A stretch of 64,000 nucleotides of DNA from Beroe forskalii. Its lineage: Eukaryota > Ctenophora > Nuda > Beroida > Beroidae. The stretch is taken from contig WFMF01000289.1 of assembly GCA_011033025.1 (NCBI GenBank), positions 1 to 64,000 of the forward strand, in the 5' to 3' direction. A model generated the notes under the pieces. It saw only the letters and a list, made by a program, of their open reading frames with translations, did not search any database and was not told the origin of the DNA. Position numbers and translations under genes: made by a program. Shown one piece after another: positions 12,944-25,468 of this stretch (position 1 is its first letter; every line of letters begins with the position of its first letter).

Positions 12944-13239
12944 TCTCTTATATAATTTCGCAACCTCTGTTTTTCTGTTTGTACGTAACGGCGGAAACAT
13001 CTTCGGAACGCGCGCGCATTACGATTTGTGCGGGTAACCATGGTGACACGTGCACGGAGAATTGCGCGCACGCTCATTTCTGTTAATGGTGTTTTGATTA
13101 CGTTGCGATGTTTAACTTTTGAACGGATCGGAGTTTTTTTGATGCGGTAGAGTATTCAGCTGATCTGAAATTTGCGAACGAGGTGCTGCGTAGCAGCGCC
13201 GAGTGAGCTGTGTATTAGCAGGCCCAACGGGCATTCTAG
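12944..13239 (+). mobile_element. Helitron unit 1 (short family)
   Basis: Starts A|TCTCTTATATAATTTCGCAA and ends in a GC-rich palindrome-like segment (GCAGGCCCAACGGGC) followed by CTAG. Upstream of the end is GAACGAGGTGCTGCGTAGCA, shared by all family members. At 296 bp it is non-autonomous, with no RepHel coding capacity. It is the first of four head-to-tail units. Confidence 0.8.
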
Positions 13240-13524
13240 TCTTACTTATAATTTCGCAGATTGTGTATGTTTTTTGTACGTCACGCCCCATGGCAACGCG
13301 CGCGCAATGGGTGAAATTGCACGTGCAGATTAAGTGTGCGCGCGGTCATTGCTGCTTAATGCTGTTCTGATTTCGGAGCTTCGTAACTTTTGATCTGATT
13401 GGCATTTTTGATGCGGTAAAAAGTATTAAGTTGATTTGAATCGTGGGATTTGAAATTTGCGAACGAGGTGCTGCGTAGCAGCGCTGAGTGAGCTGTTTAT
13501 TTGCAGGCCCAACGGGCCTGCTAG
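13240..13524 (+). mobile_element. Helitron unit 2 (short family)
   Basis: Begins immediately after the CTAG of unit 1 with TCTTACTTATAATTTCG and ends in the hairpin GCAGGCCCAACGGGCCTGC overlapping CTAG. It is 285 bp. The direct CTAG/TC junction with no host DNA between is the signature of rolling-circle concatemers. Confidence 0.8.
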
Positions 13525-13844
13525 TCTCTAATATAATTTCGCAACCTCTGTAATATTATCATTATTTTGTACGTCCGTCACGTTTTTTGTCCTTTTGTAG
13601 ACACATTTTGGGGTGCCCACGTGCAGCATGGATATATGCGCGCGCGTTGCTATGGTTACATATTGCGCGCGCGCGTTCATTTCTGTTTAAGCTGTTTTGA
13701 ATACGATGATCCGTAATAACTTTTGATCTGATTGGAATTTTTTGATGCGGTAAAAAGTATTTAGTTGATTTGAAATTTGCGAACGAGGTGCTGCGTAGCA
13801 GCGCCGAGTGAGCTGTGTATTTGCAGGCCCAACGGGCTTGCTAG
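13525..13844 (+). mobile_element. Helitron unit 3 (short family)
   Basis: Begins TCTCTAATATAATTTCG right after the CTAG of unit 2 and ends GCAGGCCCAACGGGCTTGCTAG. It is 320 bp, has the same subterminal GAACGAGGTGCTGCG block and has no coding capacity. Confidence 0.8.
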
Positions 13845-15352
13845 TCTTATATATAAAGTAAATTCACACGTGAATAATGTTTGTCTGTGCGGGCGCACAC
13901 CATTAAATTTGAGCTTGCCAAGTAAATATCAAGAGAAACAAAGGCAAAAGGGAGAAATGAGGCACCGTTGCTATGAAACCAATTTTCGCACGTGCAGATG
14001 ATAATCAGTTCTTTGAGAGTGCTTTCTATTACGCTACTACTTTTAAATGTTGTGCTGCAGTTTTTGAACATTTGACATTCTTTTTACTTCAAATTCAAGA
14101 TTTCAAGATGGACATAACTCGAATAAAGGAGGATAATCCAGATAGATGGTTTTCAAAAGAACTGCGGTAGAGGTCGGCCGATAATCAATGCTCGGTCGGC
14201 GTAAATGTAGTTTTAAATTAGCCGTAAAGATCAATTTAAGGTTTACAAAAGTTCTATTTAACCGAGTCGGATAAATTAGCAGATTACGAAGACCATTCCT
14301 GGCCTGGATCAATGATCAAAACAAAGTTGTCCAATGACAGTAAGTCAGTATGAGAATCACTATCAGTTATCAGAATCAACATCATCTTGCAATCAACACG
14401 GAACAAAAAGCACATGGTTTAGCACGACTAAGATTGACCGAACTACTTTGCACTCTGCTCCTTCATAAAATTCATTATTTCGTTTAAGTTAATAATTGGA
14501 TTGCTACATAAGGTTTAATATTCCGTTCTTTTTTTCAAAATTTGCGAACGAGGTGGCGCGAAGCGCCGCCGAGTGAGCTATGTATCCAATTATTTACAAC
14601 TAGAAAGGCCCGTTGGGCCTGCAAGATGATACAGGACCAAATAATAAGCTCTCAAAAAGTTTATGAAGGAGCAAACTTGACCATTATTCTTTAGTTACTT
14701 TTAGTGATGCTGGACCGTGCAAGTTTTGATCATTATAATTTGCTCTTGTATGATGAACTTAAATCTGCAAATTAAAACCGAGTATCGTACTCATACTGAA
14801 CGTTGAATCAAAGACTGATTTACGCCAAGAGCAGTATTCCAAAAGCGCAATGTGCTATGCCCAAATTCGATTCAATTTGATTTTGATTTTGTCCCATCTT
14901 AAATTGCTGTAAATTCACATTTTTCCGTTAACCATCAACTCAGAATTGATTTAAATCGACCAACGTCTGTCATTGATTTATGAAGGGATGCTAACGGAAA
15001 TAGCTTCCACGATGCAAGCCATACCCGTTCTCTATTTCCAGATCTTGAATTTCAAATGAAAAACAGTAAACACGTCGTTCTTTTAAACGCTACAACGCAG
15101 CAATCAACAACGTATCAGAAAGTACTCGCATAGAACTGAGCTTAATCTGCACGTGCAGAATGTCTGTATCCATAGCATCGGCGCTACTTAGCCCAGCTTA
15201 TCCTTCGTTTATCTTGATATTTTCTTGGCAAGGTCAAATTTAATTGTATACGGCGGCACAAACATTATTCACGTGTGACTTTACTTTATGTAATAGATTC
15301 TAGCAGGTCCATCATTTACATATTATTCTAGCAGGCCCAACGGGCCTGCTAG
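13845..15352 (+). mobile_element. Helitron unit 4 (long family), split by a nested Helitron
   Basis: Begins TCTTATATATAAAGTAAAT directly after unit 3's CTAG and follows the long-family sequence (as at 5599 and 35075). Its 3' part is interrupted at 14600 by a Helitron in reverse orientation. The forward sequence resumes at 15298 and closes at GCAGGCCCAACGGGCCTGC-CTAG (15349-15352), followed by T. No coding capacity is seen. Confidence 0.75.
14600..15297 (-). mobile_element. Nested Helitron in reverse orientation
   Basis: Read on the minus strand it starts TCTATTACATAAAGTAAAGT after an A and ends CTTGCAGGCCCAACGGGCC...CTAG at 14600-14603. On the plus strand the flanks are A|CTAG...GA|T, the exact A|T target expected for a Helitron. 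It is about 698 bp and non-autonomous, inserted into unit 4. Confidence 0.75.
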
Positions 15353-15789
15353 TAAACGTATAAAACCAAACTCGCCTATTAAATTTAACTTCCCTTTCGA
15401 CAGAATGATAACAGGGGAACTAATCTGTGCTAACTGCCGTCAAAGTCGAAATGATGGGCGGTGACAGTCAAATGGTGTCCTTCATTAGTTAGTTTGTTAA
15501 CTTGTTATGCATGTGTCAAAATGAAAGAAATGTCAGAGATTGCAAAACATCAAGTTATTCAAGAGTTCAAATAATTTCAGCATCACGATTGCGATTTGAT
15601 TACGACACCTTCAAAGTTAATTTTGTACATTCGATATTCGATTTAATTTAGATGGCAATTTCAACAAATTGATCTCGTTAAAGAGTTTTTGATGTAGCTA
15701 TCTGATAGGAGTTAAAGATAAGAGTCCATAAGAACATGAACATCCCGAGTCCCATCAAGACGACAGAGGTAATTCTGAGCCATGTTTCT
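15353..15789. other. Gene-free stretch
   Basis: AT-rich DNA between the Helitron array and the left edge of the segmental duplication. No feature recognised. Confidence 0.4.
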
Positions 15790-17171
15790 CCGTACCTACG
15801 TTAGTTTGAACCTAATTTATTAGCCATATGTAATGTAAGTCACTGATTAGGGTAGTGAATAGGTACTCACTACCTGTATGTATAAGATTATAGAAACGGA
15901 TTGTCAATTCCAACTCAATTTTAGAGTTGAAATCTATTGGATTAAGAAATGTTTGACGATATAACATGGGGACATGTAAGTTTTAGTTGGTCCTAGATCA
16001 TTTTTAATGTTTCATGATAATTTAGGCTTAGAAAATATATTTGAATTCGTGTGCTGTAAAATTAATAATTGAATGATCATAAAATTGTCATTTTCAGTCA
16101 TGAAAAAAATTAATTATTTCAAACGAGCTTTGCACCAGATATTTTAAAATATTTTGAGTTTTTTTTCGGTACAATCGAAATTTTGGTCCCTCTAAAATAC
16201 ATTATGATTTGCTGTCACGCTGAGCACCTCAGCGTGAATATAAATATGATGATAATTTTTTAGATCATAAATTAGTCACTTTAAAAATTGGCATTTTCGA
16301 TGTTTGAGCATGGTATAGGTATGAAAATTTACAATTATAGCCTCTTGACAACGAAAATAAACAATTGATACGAAAGTACTGGTATGATATAAATATAAAT
16401 ATATATATTTATATCGTGTAAATGAGGATCGTGGAAGTTCTCTCGACTTACCTTATTAGCCTTTATTTAGCCGGCCTTTTAACCGACCCTTTTTAACCGG
16501 CCCTATGGACAAAAAATCGAATCATTTTTGAATCATTCTAACATTGGACAAAAATTTTCAAGAAAATTTTGGATCATAATTAGTACCGATCATGATTCCA
16601 TTCGTCATAATTAGAACGCCTCGTAATTTCTATCACTTAAGTAGTTTGTTCCAACTGCATCTTAAACTAATTTCTGTAAATATAACTTATTGAACGATTC
16701 AATTGCCAAATTGGAAATGTAAAATCAGTTGGAAATGACAATTCAAAGACGCGGAATTTGCGAGAAGCCCTGACAAAATCACTCTTGAATTTCCCAATAA
16801 GCATCCCTAATTCTAAGATTTAAATTACTCTCTGTTACTATGAGATGTAAGCATATCCCAATACCAGTGGGTATTTAAAGGTATACGTATTTGGCTATTT
16901 TAATTGACCCCAATACCAAAATTACATTATTTTGAGCGGTTCAAACCGACTATTTCGACAAAAAACTCCAATTCTTTATCAAATTTAATCAAAATTCTGA
17001 TATTCTTCATTTCTGAAATCATAAAACAATGACCTGATTTGTTTTATCACTTCCTATTCCATGACTTCTTTTTATAGGACTTTCATCGACGCGCGGTTTT
17101 ATAGGGAAAATAAGATGATGAAATGCCTCATATCCGGTCATATCAAGAATAATTTCTTATATTATCTGACT

Positions 17172-18054
17172 GTCCCATATCCAAAAAGCCGCGAACCAGC
17201 AAACCTGGTTCGGAGGAAATTTTGAGACGGAGGAAATTTTTGGGGAAAACGAAGGAAATTCTCGGCGGAAAGCTAGTACAGAAAATTTAATTTTCTGTAC
17301 TGTGTTTTACCCGAATTGCATTCGGATAAATTTAATAAATGAAATTTCAAATCATTCCTGTACTAACTTACAGTTTCCAGTGATAAGAATTAGGATGTAT
17401 AAACTGTCTCAGAAAGATATTCAATGTAGAATGTGCAAAAACGTGCCTGCATGCACACAATCTGAATCGACAATAAAACTTAAAACTTTTCGCCTGCGGC
17501 GGGCTGTTATGATCAAATTATGCTGCTGGAATGATCCTAGACAGTCTCAGAGGTAAAACAGGTTCCAAAATTTCGCCTGCGGGCTGTTATGATCAAATTA
17601 TGTTGCTGAACATTGATCCTAGACAGTCTCAGAAGTAAAACCTTCCAAATTTTTCGCCTGCGGCGGGCTGTTGTCATTAGATTATGTTAATAAATTGGCC
17701 CAAGACACACTGTGAGTCTCAGACGACTCACTGTGTGTAAAACTTTCGAAAATTTTGCCAGCGTCGAAGGGCAGTGTCAGTAGGGATTCGAAATCAAAAA
17801 GTTTACATGTAATTGATGGACTGTTCGTGATTTTGCAAGTTTATCAAAATGATTGCTTTTGCTTAAAAGTAATCATTAAAGCATTAAAGGAGCCAATTTT
17901 GAGGCCTGTTTGCTTTGTTGTCAAAATGGAATCAATTCCAAAAGCGAAGTGAGTAGACAGCAAGATAGGCAAAAGTTTTGTGAGTGAAGCGAGTAGGCAG
18001 TGAAATGGGTAAAAATTCTGGTTCAGAGGAAATTTTTCATTTTTTGGATATGGG
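17172..18054. mobile_element. TIR transposon, 883 bp, TSD CTGACT
   Basis: Ends are GTCCCATATCCAAAAA and TTTTTGGATATGGG. It is flanked by CTGACT on both sides (17166-17171 and 18055-18060), while the paralogous copy at about 38918-38944 has a single CTGACT and no insert, so the boundaries are proven by an empty site. It is non-autonomous and contains a ~85-bp internal tandem repeat (about 17486-17745) built on TTCGCCTGCGGCGGGCTGTT. Confidence 0.85.
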
Positions 18055-19889
18055 CTGACTTTTAATTTAACCGGTCCTACTTTAAAAGTTTTAACGGACT
18101 TTTTAACCGTCCCTCTTGATGAAATTCGATCTCATTGAAAAGTGAACTTTGTTCTACTTATAAGAGCTTGGTAAACAAAAGGGCTGATGATGTTCTTGAT
18201 AGCGTGCGCATTGCGCAAGCCTGTCCCTCACTGGATATCAGCACACTTACTACGGTAGCAGCGTGTAGTTGTGTATGCACTTCGATGTCCAGAATTTTTG
18301 ACCATTGGAAGTTGTTCTCCAGGCAATTCTGGTCCAGAATCATCTAGGTACCACTTTTGTATCGCTAGACACATGCCTGTGGGGCCACGCCCATGCCACG
18401 CCCTTAGGCGCGTATGGGTGAAATTCGTATCTCGGTCCAGGAAGGTCGTAGAGACTCCAATTTGGGCTCAAACGAAGCGCAATGACCATGTTTATATTGG
18501 ACTTGTTAATAAACATATGCCAAAAAATGCTCAGGAAAAAAGTTATGGGAGAAAAACTGATTTTTGAGCCATGCGCGAGCCATGTATCGGATAATTTTCA
18601 TATCTCAGTCGAGGAAGGTCGTATAGACTCCGTTTTGGGCTCAAACGAATCGCAATGGCCATGTTTATATTTAATTTGGAATGAAAATTTGCCCTAAAAT
18701 GCCCAGGAAAAAAGTTATGGGCGAAAAACTAATTTTCGAGCCATGCGTGAGCCATATATCAGGTAATTTTCATGATATCTCGGTCCAGGAAGGCCGTAAG
18801 GACTTCTTTTATGGCTCGAAAAACCACTTTAGCCTTGTTTATATTCGAGTTGTTAACAAACATTTATCCTAAAATGCTCAGGAAAAAGTTATGGGCTAAA
18901 AACTGTTTATTCTATTCATACACAAAGCATTTATTGCATGATCGACTCGAATTCCCAGTGACGTAGCCGGAGGGTATGCATTGTATGCCCTGAAAAAGTC
19001 CCTTGCATAGTTTTGAACTTTGAGAAAACATCTTATCATAGTTGATTGGGTTTGATTTGCCTGTTTGCTGTGAAAATCTGCATATTCAGAATATCTTAAT
19101 ATTGAAATTCATGACAGAAAGATTGTCGTTACATATAAGTGGAGGATAGATCAGCTGTAAATGACACAAGACACTAACTGAATATTGATATGTGACTCAT
19201 AGGTCGAAAAGTAGGTCTAAAAACTTAAAAAGTAAGTAGGTAAGTCGAAAGAGCTAAATAAAGATCCTTCATGAATTGGCAATTGCATATCATGGTTTTT
19301 ATATTGAAGAGAATTGAGGTAAAGGTAGTTTCTGTAGTGAAAACCATCAAAACCGAGGCTTCAAAACATTCTACATGTCCTTTCTACCTACATTTCGACC
19401 AGTTGCTTTTGACCTATAAAAATACATATTTGTAATATAAATATCATTTATTATCATCAATAAGATCTGAAACTTTAATAATGACATGATGCTATTATTC
19501 TAGTTATCATTGATAAGTTACTTGAAAATGAAGATTTATCTAAATATGTAAATTTGAAATTGCTGACTGCTGAGCCACTCGGTTTCAAAAGCCATTGGGA
19601 CTGTTTATTGAAGTACCATTTGGATCGATTAAAACAAGATATAATATTGTGGGATAAAGGGTCACAAGAGTTGTGAATCTTGTCCAATGGATCCATCATG
19701 TCCAATCGACATTTTTCTCGCATGCTATGGCAATATGCATCTCTGTTTGCTCGCTGTGCTTGCTTGCCTTAACAAGGAGCAAGACCTTGGTTTTCGTGAC
19801 AGTAGATACCTCTGGTCAAAGAAAGTTTCAATTTAACGAGGTACTGTTGCACCTTGCCATGCCAGACATTGCCAGGCTTGAGTGACTAC

Positions 19890-20180
19890 TTAAGCCAAGT
19901 CCAATGGATCCATCGTGACCAATGGATCCATTGTCTCCCATTGTGTCCAATGGATGCATTGGATTCGATGGATCCATAGGATACAATGGATAAAATGGAT
20001 CCATTGGGCACAATGGATCCATTGAACAAAAATACCGGACTGATGTCCATTGTCCAATCACCAAACCAGGTTTGGTGATTGTGTCCATTTCATCCACTAA
20101 GATGGATCCGTTGTGTATCCATTGGACTCATTGAGTCATTTGACATGTCCAATGTCCATTGAACACCAAAAATGGATCCA
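19890..20180. repeat. Minisatellite of CAATGGATCCATTG units
   Basis: The centre of the foldback element is packed with the self-complementary phrase CAATGGATCCATTG and variants spaced by 10-20 bp, so it would form the loop end of a very long hairpin. Confidence 0.7.
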
Positions 20181-20474
20181 TTGACCCTTTTATCTATGGT
20201 TTCAATCGATCTAAATACTTCAATACACAGCCCAATGGTTTTTGTTATCGCGTGATCAGAAGTAGTTTATGCCCATTTCAAATTTAGAACATATTTAGAT
20301 TCAAGTCACTTATTCAAGTAACTTATCAATGATAACTATAAGTATAACAATAGCATCATATAATGATAGTATTCATTATATCTTGATAGTATTCAGATCT
20401 TGATAATATTCATATCAAATTATGATTAACTGAAAGTTGGAACTTTGACCCACTAAAGCAGTCATGGCTTACAC

Positions 20475-20735
20475 CCCGAAGGCAGATCTTGATGCAATAT
20501 CCTCCCTCTAAACCTGTTTTAGACCATTTACTGCTGAGCTTCGTTGGTCCCTCACTTTTAAGTTACGACAATCTTTCTGTCATGAAGCAATATTCTGAAT
20601 ATTCAGAATATCTTTAATATTTTGATTCTTGACAGAAAGATTGTCCTAACTTAAAAGTGAGGGATTAACGAAGCTCAGCAGTAAATGGTCTAAAACAGGT
20701 TTACAGGTTTAGAGGGAGGATATTGCATCAAGATA
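20475..20735. repeat. Nested near-perfect palindrome, ~260 bp
   Basis: AGATCTTGATGCAATATCC at the left is mirrored by GGATATTGCATCAAGAT at the right, with complementary sequence through AAACCTGTTTTAGACCATTT and GACAATCTTTCTGTC to a centre near 20596. It sits in one arm region of the foldback element only and is probably a later insertion or inverted duplication. Confidence 0.7.
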
Positions 20736-22014
20736 TGCATCAAGATTTAGTGAGTATTTTGGCTAATGCAAGTACTATAGATAGCCCCTTGCCTTATTTG
20801 TCAGGGAATTTGCAGTAACTTGGCAAGGCTTTGAGATCAGGGTATGCAAAATATTTCCATGGTATGCAGATTTTCACAGCAAACAGGTGAATTAATCCTA
20901 ATCGGATATGATAAGATGTTTTCTCAAAGTTTGAAACTATGCTAGGGACTTTTTCAGGGCATACAATAAATAGTCTGCATACCCTCCGGCTACCTCACTG
21001 GAAATTCGAGCTGATCATGCAATAAATGCTTTGTGTATGAATGGAATAAACGGTTTTTAGCCCATAACTTTTTCCTGAGTATTTTAGGACAAATGTTTAT
21101 TAACAACTCGAATATAAACAAGGCTAAAGTGGTTTTTCGAGCCATAAAAGAAGTCCTTACGGCCTTCCTGGACCGAGATATCATGTAAAATTACCTGATA
21201 CATGGCTCGCACATGGCTCGAAAATTAGTCTTTCGCCCATAACTTTTTTCCTGAGCATTTTAGGGCAAATTTTCATTCCAAATTAAATATAAACATGGCC
21301 ATTGCGATTCGTTTGAGCCCAAAACGAAGTCTATACGACCTTCCTCGGCCGAGATATGAAAATTATCCGATATATGGCTCGCGCATGGCTCGAAAATCAG
21401 TTTTTCTCCCATAACTTTTTTCCTGAGCATTTGTTTATTAACAAGTCCAATATAAACATGGTCATTGCGCTTCGTTTGAGCCCAAAACGGAGTCTATACG
21501 ACCTTCCTCGACTGAGATATGAAAATTATCCGATACATGGCTCGCGCATGGCTCAAAAATCAGTTTTTCTCCCATAACTTTTTTCCTGAGCATTTTTTGG
21601 CATATGTTTATTAACAAGTCCAATATAAACATGGTCATTGCGCTTCGTTTGAGCCCAAATCGGAGTCTCTACGACCTTCCTGGACCGAGATACGAATTTC
21701 ACCCATACGCGCCTAAGGGCGTGGCATGGGCGTGGCCCCACAGGCATGTGTCTAGCGATACAAAAGTGGTACCTAGATGATTCTGGACCAGAATTGCCTG
21801 GAGAACAACTTCCAATGGTCAAAAATTCTGGACATCGAAGTACATACACAACTACACGCTGCTACCGTAGTAACTGTTCTGCTCTTCAGAGCTACAGTAT
21901 GATATCAGGTTTTTTCATCATCATTCCCACTGCCCAAGTGCCCATCATATCTCTGCCAAAACCTTTATTATGTTTGAGGTGCCATACCGATCCTAAGGCA
22001 CTATAAAAACCATA

Positions 22015-23105
22015 TAATAACCCAATTTCCTTTCCCTTGCTCATTAAGCTCATTTTGACTTACAACCCATTCAAGAGGTTGAAGTTTTAACGAAATAACT
22101 GATACGAGAGAATTGTATTCAGAAGCTTTCGAAAATCATGTGATTATCGTCGTCAACCCATGATTATTTTTACTTAATTTTTGATATCTTTCAGTGACTT
22201 AGTACTGAAAGAGTGAAGCTCTGAAAGCAAAGATCAACAGATGGAATGGATTGAATAAAGATGAAACACTAAGAGGTGGGTCTCTCATAGTTTAAGTCAC
22301 TCAATTAACTTTCAATTTGGCACTTCCGATGGCGGACATTTGTCAGCCGCGGACTGTCAGAAGATGATTCTGTGGATTGGATGCAAATTGGGAAATCCGC
22401 ACACGGTCGATATGAGCGATTGAGTACAATGAAGTTGGGAAAATTTAACCAATTTCTTGAAAGTGACCGAGACTGATTGAAATATATGATTGAATAGAGA
22501 ATGGTTGATTAGTTAAGGAGACTTTACCGTTCTATGATGCCAAATTGAGTCAAAATACCGAAAATTAACATATAATAACCCAATTTCCTTTCCCTTGCTC
22601 ATTAAGCTCATTTTGACTTACAACCCATTCAAGAGGTTGAAGTTTTAACGAAATAACTGATACGAGAGAATTGTATTCAGAAGCTTTCGAAAATCATGTG
22701 ATTATCGTCTTCAACCCATGATTATTTTTACTTAATTTTTGATATCTTTCAGTGACTTAGTACTGAAAGAGTGAAGCTCTGAAAGCAAAGATCAACAGAT
22801 GGAATGGATTGAATAAAGATGAAACACTAAGAGGTGGGTCTCTCATAGTTTAAGTCACTCAATTAACTTTCAATTTGGCACTTCCGATGGCGGACATTTG
22901 TCAGCCGCGGACTGTCAGAAGATGATTCTGTGGATTGGATGCAAATTGGGAAATCGCACACGGTCGATATGAGCGATTGAGTACAATGAAGTTGGGAAAA
23001 TTTAACCAATTTCTTGAAAGTGACCGAGACTGATTGAAATATATGATTGAATAGAGAATGGTTGATTAGTTAAGGAGACTTTACCGTTCTATGATGCCAA
23101 ATTGA
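22015..23105 (+). repeat. Direct tandem duplication, 556-bp unit, two copies
   Basis: ATAATAACCCAATTTCCTTT begins at 22015 and again at 22571, and the two units are nearly identical to each other and to the single unit in copy B at about 39254-39775. This is a copy-A-specific tandem doubling. Confidence 0.85.
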
Positions 23106-23399
23106 GTCAAAATACCGGAAATTAACATTTACCCAATTTGATTTCTATCGACTCAAATTTATTCAAAGACAACTTAGGAAAGCTCCGTGTCTTTCCAACT
23201 AGAATTGAATCGTTTTTCCCTTAAAACTGCAAAATTTGACTAGGGAAGACGCGAATTCACTCCCAGCCTAGCGAAAATGGCCTAATAACTTTACAGTGTG
23301 AGGGTTTGGATCATGACATGATCAGGGCCAGAAACGGGGAAGCTGTAATTACTGTCTCCCAGTGCATGATTTAATAAACTGTCTTTCAAGGTTGGAAAC

Positions 23400-24465
23400 T
23401 TAAATCCTATAGGTAAGTCAAGTGCGAAATTTGGTCTGAGAAAAAGTGGATGCATTTTCCCAATTTTGGGAAAATGGCTTTTTAGCATGTTTAATGCACT
23501 GAAAGTGATTCCAAATGGCTGGAATATGTTTGTATAGATGATACACGAGTTCTAGGACCGTTTTTGGAAAATTTGGCCATCACTGAAAGCCGATATTGGC
23601 GAAGAAGGCCGAAAAAAGCCGAAAATTAAAATTGCTCGAAATTGATTTCTATCGGCTCAAATGTGTTTATAACTTTATAAACATCATGGAAGTCATTCTG
23701 CGTCGTTTTTCCGCTGAAAATTGCTTTATTGTTCCCAAAAATGGATGTATCCAAGTGCGAAATTTGGTCTGAGAAAAAGTGGATGCATTTTCCCAATTTT
23801 GGGAAATGGCTTTTTAGCATGTCTAATGCACTGAAAATGATTCCAAATGGTCGGAATATGTTTGTATAGATGATACACGAGTTCTAGGACCGTTTTTGGA
23901 AAATTTGGCCATCACTGAGAGCCGATATTGGCGAAGAAGGCCCAAAAAAGCCGAAAATTAAAATTGCTCGAAATTGATTTCTATTGACTCAAATGTGTTT
24001 TAATAAACATCTTAGAAGTCATTCTGCGTCGTTTTTCGGCTGAAAATTGCTTTATTGTTCCCAAAAATGGATGTATCCAAGTGCGAAATTTGGTCTGAGA
24101 AAAAGTGAATGCATTTTCCCAATTTTGGGAAAATGGCTTTTTAGCGTGTTTAATGCACTGAAAATGATCCCAAATGGTCGTAATATGTTTGTTAAGATGA
24201 TACATGAGTCCTAGGACCGTTTTTGGAAAATTTGGCCATCACTGAGAGCCGATATGGGCGAAAAAAGGCCGAAAATCAAAATTGCTTAAAATTGATTTCT
24301 ATCGGCTCAAATGTGTTTATAATGAACATCCTAGAAGTTAATCCGCGTCGTTTTTCGGCTGAAAATTGCTTTATTTTTCCCAAAAATGGATGCATCCATG
24401 TGCGAAATTTGGTCTGAGAAAATGTGGATGCATTTTCCAAATTTTGGTTTAATTTATTTTGCATA
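23400..24465. repeat. ~325-bp tandem repeat, just over three copies
   Basis: GCGAAATTTGGTCTGAGAAA recurs at about 23427, 23758, 24083 and 24400. Monomers include CCGTTTTTGGAAAATTTGGC and GCTGAAAATTGCTTTAT. Frames on both strands across it are repeat by-products. Confidence 0.8.
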
Positions 24466-25468
24466 GGGTCAGTGAGATAAATTCGGCTGAACTAAAGGTC
24501 TGAAGATCAATAAGGTTAAGGTAATTCTAATATGTCAACTCATATCCAAGGGGAGTGCCAAAATTTTATTTATCGAACGCCTGATGAAGCTTTTCAACTG
24601 CGCCTTACAACGCGTAGTAATTTATTTCTACTTCAATATAGATGCGGCTGTTGAACTGCACGATTGTGTTTAATCTCAATTTACTGGTGAGAATCTCTTG
24701 TGCAAAGTTTTGTTAACAAGCTTCCACGGGAAGCTCACTGAAATTGCCAAAATATGTACAAAGATGCCTTCAAAAACAGTCTTTTTGTGGATCGCCGAGC
24801 AATAATTCTGAAAAAAGTGCTTTTTGTGAGCGCATTTCGTATAAAATTTTGAAGCCGCGCCGCGCGCGCGTCTATAGTGTATGGTCAAGCGGCCGGAGGA
24901 GTGGCATTTTATAGATGGTGTGGTGCCATTCCTCTTTCATCCTGTTGCTCAACCAATTGCCTGGGGCACCAAATTGGGGAAGATCTCGATTAGGGCCATA
25001 CTCGATTGAATATTAACGATCATCTTCCCTTTTCAGGTTTTAGGCAGTTCTCGTAGAGAGAATACTTACGGGTTTTCCATCGACCAGCATAAAACCACGA
25101 AAAGCCGTAAGCTTTCGGCATAATGTGACCTCCAGACTGCTCGCCCACCTGCTGCAATCACTCCTGTTGCATGCTGTTTTTAGCTCGGATCACGGCTCCA
25201 TTTTCAACAGGTGATTAATTCTTTTATTCTGATTGCAGATTGAAAAGTAATCGCATTTCAATTTTGTGCTTGAGGTATAATCAACTTTAGTGTATCTATA
25301 AGATTTGGATCACACTTGATTGTGTAAGACTATTCATTGAAGCATTGACTTGATAATGATGAATACCCATTACCTATGCTCCTATGTACCTCTAAATTTC
25401 ATGAGAAATCTGCAGGGAGTGACTTATCATATGAAAAATCATTAAGCACTAAGCAGTTTATATATGAA
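24466..25468. other. Gene-free stretch
   Basis: No gene or repeat family recognised; a short CG-rich patch lies at 24850-24900. Confidence 0.4.

Larger units (their letters stand above)
18248..21872. mobile_element. Giant foldback transposon, 3.6 kb, TSD ACT
   Basis: Ends are TACTACGGTAGCAGCGTG and its inverted complement. ACT lies on both sides (18245-18247 and 21873-21875), and the paralogous copy has one ACT at 39115-39117, which defines a 3-bp target duplication. The arms are inverted repeats for at least 830 bp (18248-19085 versus 20862-21872), with further mirrored blocks inside (19440-19720 versus 20180-20400). The arms contain a ~172-bp tandem, three copies on the left and four on the right. 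Near-identical 98-residue frames in both arms show recent homogeneity rather than coding. The 3-bp TSD would fit PIF/Harbinger, but no transposase is present. Confidence 0.85.
15790..23105 (+). repeat. Segmental duplication, copy A
   Basis: The stretch beginning TACCTACGTTAGTTTGAACC is repeated in direct orientation at 35943-39775 with high identity outside insertions. Copy A differs by carrying the transposons 17172-18054 and 18248-21872 and a tandem doubling of its last ~556 bp. Copy B carries a different transposon (36039-36981) and a ~500-bp insertion near 38300. No gene is recognised inside. Several large indel differences are exact transposon insertions; others are tandem duplications. 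Confidence 0.85.

Noticed and set aside
18271-21849. Identical 98-residue frames in inverted positions
   Set aside because: They fall in the two arms of the foldback element; identity reflects arm homogeneity, and no protein family is recognised.
15790-24465. CRISPR-like or prokaryotic features
   Set aside because: Repeats are long transposon or satellite units, and introns and animal elements show this is eukaryotic DNA.
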